Of a stretch of 64,000 nt of DNA, positions 61,116 to 64,000 are shown in pieces. The translations under genes were made by a program, and so were the position numbers. Positions within the stretch are counted from its first letter, which is position 1. Every line of letters starts with the position of its first letter. The stretch comes from Acer yangbiense. Taxonomy: Eukaryota > Streptophyta > Magnoliopsida > Sapindales > Sapindaceae. The notes under the pieces are model-generated. The model saw only the letters and a program-made list of their open reading frames with translations. It did no database searches and was not told the DNA's origin. The stretch lies in NCBI GenBank assembly GCA_008009225.1, contig CM017764.1:12299486-12363485 (forward strand), written 5' to 3'.

Positions 61116-61294
61116 CGGATTTTCTATTATCAGTTCGAGCTGACAATAAATATATCAGGACGAAGAATGTTGACCACTAGATTTACATATTTCGACTTAA
61201 AGTGTATGCACTTGTCAAAACTTCTCTATAATCTATGGTCCACATTCTTCGTCCTGATATATTTATTGTCAGTTCGAACTGATAATAGAAAAAC
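61116..61294. mobile_element. TA-embedded hairpin MITE, copy 3
   Basis: Ends TTTTCTATTATCAGTTCGA and its near reverse complement. The inner block is in the same orientation as copy 1. A (TA)n run follows at 61297-61312 and a TATATATA run precedes at 61107-61115. Confidence 0.75.
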
Positions 61295-61299
61295 TGTAT

Positions 61300-61924
61300 A
61301 TATATATATATATCTGTTAATATGTTTTAATTTTTTATAAATAAAAAAAAACATTTTATTAATTTTTAAATCCTTAACAATGTATCTCAATAACACAATC
61401 CAATAATAATTAATAAACCTCAACAACCATGCAAAGTGATATTGTGAGCAGACTATCGTTATTCATGAATCATGCTAAAGCAATACTCTAATCAAATGAT
61501 CAATTAAAATATTAAATGACTTAAAATACTTTTTAAAACTTTTTTATATATATATTTCTCAATCCATCGGTCAGAAATTCATTTTTATTATTTTGTGTTA
61601 GGTGTATATCATCTCGTTTAAAACACGATCTTTTTATTTATTTAATTTGAAAAAGCAAATTCGGTTCAAATAAAATATATCAAGTGGCTCAATTTTGATT
61701 TGCAACTTCGAGAGGCAGGGCCTGCAGTCAACAATCAACATTGAATAAGATGGCATGGAGCCCAAAAACGGGTCCAATTATAAAGCACGAAAATATAGAA
61801 AATGAAACATTGCCTAATTAATGTGTACATCAAGGAGTTTTAGGTTAGTAGCTAATGAAACTGATTTGATCTCCAACTTGGATTTTGTTGGTATGATTTT
61901 CTTAGAGTTTCAACTTCAATATTA
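61300..61924. other. Spacer, no gene seen
   Basis: AT-rich; no element ends or coding frames recognised. Confidence 0.4.
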
Positions 61925-61990
61925 CCGGTGGCTTAGCTAGCCTCTTCCCCAAATCCCGAATTTAATGTAATATTTCAACAACAACAAAAA
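61925..61990 (+). mobile_element. SINE, internally deleted
   Basis: A short head (GGTGGCTTAGCTAG) joins directly to the tail of the same SINE family (CCCCAAATCCCGAATTTAATG, then TAATATTTCAA). The middle is missing. Confidence 0.55.
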
Positions 61991-62249
61991 AGTTTGATGA
62001 TCAAAACAGTTTTAGTAATATAAAAAGATTACCTAATTAGGGAACCGAGGACGTGAGCCTTACCTTTGAAAATGCATATGCTATAAAAAAAAAAAAAAAA
62101 TACTTGAAAATTTAATAGCACTTTTTACAGAGTGGGTTTTAAGACTATCACTAAACTTAAGTTGTAATAGCGCCTAAAGTTTGGATCCGACAAAAATACC
62201 CTTAAAACACACTTACAAAAAATAAGTATCGCATTGTTTTTTCCGAGAC

Positions 62250-62345
62250 TTATTTTGTATTTTCGAGACTTATTTTGTAATTTTCAAGACTTATTTTGTA
62301 GTTTCTGAAATTTATTAGGTATATTTATAATTTTCGATACTTATT
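62250..62345. repeat. ~20-bp tandem repeat
   Basis: TTTTCGAGACTTATTTTGTA with small changes is repeated about four times within AT-rich DNA. The motif AATAGCACT at about 62113 and AGTGCTATT at about 62495 could be the inverted ends of an element holding this repeat. Confidence 0.75.
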
Positions 62346-62869
62346 GGATAAAAATGATTTTTTAAAAAAAAAAAATTTGTTCATCTTCTTCATCAACCTC
62401 CAGGTTTTTGAAAAAAAAAAACAAAAACCCTTAAAAATGGCAAAAACGTAGTAAAAGAAGGAGATGAGGGTATTTTTGTCCACATAAAAAGAGTGCTATT
62501 TCCCTCTATTTCTACTAAATTAAAAAAACATAGATTTCGTAAATAAATAACAAGAATTTTTTTTTTTTTTAATATTATCTATCTATCCACCTATCTATAA
62601 CAAGAAAATAACCTACAAGTGCATTCACTATTGCATTTGAGTGATTTCATATTGCTCACAACATAAAATTCATAAATTATCATATTTGAATCAATGGTAT
62701 TATAAATAAAACTAATTGGGTTTAATCGGTTAAGGGACTTACTTAACTAATTTAATTATCAATCGTTTAGACTCAATATTTTAAAACTTGAGTTTGAACT
62801 TTATGATGGGATATTAGGCTTAATAGAAATTGAAATCCATAATTATAAACTTTTTTTTTTTTTTTTTTA

Positions 62870-62975
62870 ACTATTATAATATTTCAGGATTGGGGAAAAG
62901 GCGTGACTCGAATCTGCAACTACATGATGCAGGTGTGAGGATGGGTTTACCACTAAGCCAACATTATAATTTAAT
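62870..62975 (-). mobile_element. SINE, minus orientation
   Basis: Reverse complement shows the family head (GTTGGCTTAGTGGTAAACCC), B-box-like GATTCGAGTCACG and the tail CCCCAATCCTGAAATATTATAA next to an A-tail (poly(T) at 62851-62868). Confidence 0.75.
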
Positions 62976-63084
62976 TTACTTTTTAAAATGTATTTATTTG
63001 TTGAAAGAATATATATATATTTTCAAAATTTTGGTCTAGGGTCCGCTCTTCTCTTAGCTACACCCTTGAATACAATGACAAAAT

Positions 63085-63195
63085 GATGTTGGCTCAATGG
63101 TAAATCTCTCACAACTACATCCAAGAGGTTGTGGGTTTGAGTCATTCATTTCCGGATCCCTCAATTTCGAAATATTGTAATTAAAAAAAAAAAAA
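63085..63195 (+). mobile_element. SINE, plus orientation
   Basis: Full-length-looking copy: GTTGGCTCAATGGTAAATC head, GGTTGTGGGTTTGAGTC B-box region, tail CGAAATATTGTAATT and A-tail at 63182-63196. Confidence 0.8.
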
Positions 63196-63210
63196 ATCAA
63201 TATTACAATA

Positions 63211-63234
63211 TTTGTGTGTGTGTGTGTGTGTGTG
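63211..63234. repeat. (GT)n microsatellite
   Basis: About 11 GT units. Confidence 0.95.
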
Positions 63235-63914
63235 AAATTACATGGGTTAGCTCTAGGAGTGGTGCAAGATTTGTATTATAATATGAGTAAATTATATTAT
63301 TATTATTATCATCCATTTACCAATCATGTGTTGATGTGAGTGGTTCGGCGCTCTTATCTCTTAAGCAAGGTCGTGGGTTCAACTCTCCTTGTGAACGGAG
63401 CTATCAAAACTACCAATAAACCTTCATTTAAAAACACTATCAAAACTCTCTCTAATCTCTCTTACCACCTTCATCCCTCTCATCTCTCTCTCCCACCTTA
63501 GTCGGCACGACATGCATGGCCTTGGGACGACGTCGCTTGGAAGAAGGCCCTTTAAGCTTAAGCAGCACTGGCAACAGTGTCGTTTGGGGGCTTTGCCTGG
63601 GCAGTGCATACCCAAGCACGACAACAGTGCTGTCGAAGCAGGCCTTTCCTAATGGCACTGTACAATTTACAGAAGAAAAAAATAAGTAGTGAAATGAGAA
63701 AATTATCAAAAAACCCTTTTAGAGGGATGTTTGGATAATTTTCTTGTATAAAAAGTAAAGACATGGTTTTAGAGGAGTTATTTCAGTAATTTTTTGTTTT
63801 AAAAAATGTCAAGATTTCACTTTTTCTCTAAAATGTTACAATTTTCTCAACAGTTTCACGTTTTTCTTTTGCAAGAAAAGAAAAGAGTTACGTGGAGTGT
63901 TTTCATAATTTGTG
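63235..63914. other. Spacer with a GC-richer patch
   Basis: The patch 63480-63660 is clearly more GC-rich than its surroundings and contains self-complementary pieces (CAACAGTG/CACTG). Short open frames over it are not convincing as a gene. It may be an unrecognised element. Confidence 0.4.
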
Positions 63915-64000
63915 GTTATAACACACTACAACCTCATAGTGTAATAATTCGGGATTTTAGAGAAGAGGAACGTACTCGAACCCACAACCTTATGGTGTAG
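63915..64000 (-). mobile_element. SINE, cut by the window edge
   Basis: The reverse complement reads CACCATAAGGTTGTGGGTTCG and TAAAATCCCGAATTATTACAC, the B-box region and tail of the same SINE family. The head lies outside the window. Confidence 0.65.

Noticed and set aside
63424..63764. Overlapping minus-strand frames over the GC-rich patch
   Set aside because: Three frames are open together, with no splice or domain support.

Overview
The window is nuclear DNA from a flowering plant, most likely a dicot. It is AT-rich, has intron-containing genes of ordinary plant families, and its intergenic space is packed with plant-type transposable elements (L1-type LINE, Ty1/copia and Ty3/gypsy remnants, hAT, Mutator-like and PIF/Harbinger DNA elements, tRNA-derived SINEs). 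No bacterial or organellar block, CRISPR array or functional tRNA/rRNA gene was seen. The species cannot be told from the sequence.

Five genes look intact; exon phases close in all of them. (1) 5641-11571 (+): LEC14B-type WD40 protein, 9 coding exons, 477 aa, with one GC-AG intron. (2) 15732-16946 (-): intronless secreted leucine-rich-repeat protein, 404 aa. (3) 29311-31873 (-): histidine-containing phosphotransfer protein of the cytokinin phosphorelay, 6 exons, 152 aa. (4) 37450-43914 (-): ATG18g/h-like autophagy protein, 9 coding exons, 1001 aa. (5) 52325-54158 (-): class VI receptor-like cytoplasmic kinase, 7 exons, 408 aa. They belong to unrelated pathways (ubiquitin-ligase substrate recognition, cell-wall/apoplast, cytokinin signalling, autophagy, kinase signalling). 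I see no cluster logic.

Layout: 1-4594 decayed LINE; 4.6-11.6 kb LEC14B gene; 11.6-15.7 kb spacer with a small 9-bp-TSD hairpin element; 15.7-17 kb LRR gene; 17-22.5 kb AT-rich spacer with two related inverted-terminus elements and a TA-embedded MITE; 22.5-26.6 kb broken PIF/Harbinger transposase plus a ~130-bp tandem repeat split by a solo-LTR-like block and a Tourist-like element; 26.6-29.3 kb spacer with SINEs; 29.3-31.9 kb HPt gene; 32.2-35.3 kb a Mutator-like element carrying two SINEs and a hAT element, then a second Mutator-like foldback element; 37.4-43.9 kb ATG18 gene; 44.9-51.4 kb nested hAT and Ty3/gypsy wreckage; 52.3-54.2 kb kinase gene; 54.4-55.9 kb truncated copia in the same orientation as the kinase; 55.9-64 kb AT-rich spacer with SINEs, MITEs, foldbacks and a perfect 73-bp palindrome.

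The most useful observations are structural. Several insertions are resolved to the base by target-site duplications, giving an order of nesting. A perfect palindrome, a 31-G run where a polypurine tract would sit, a tandem duplication inside an HPt intron, and a sense-oriented LTR upstream of the kinase deserve checking. I did not find a convincing new multi-gene system.
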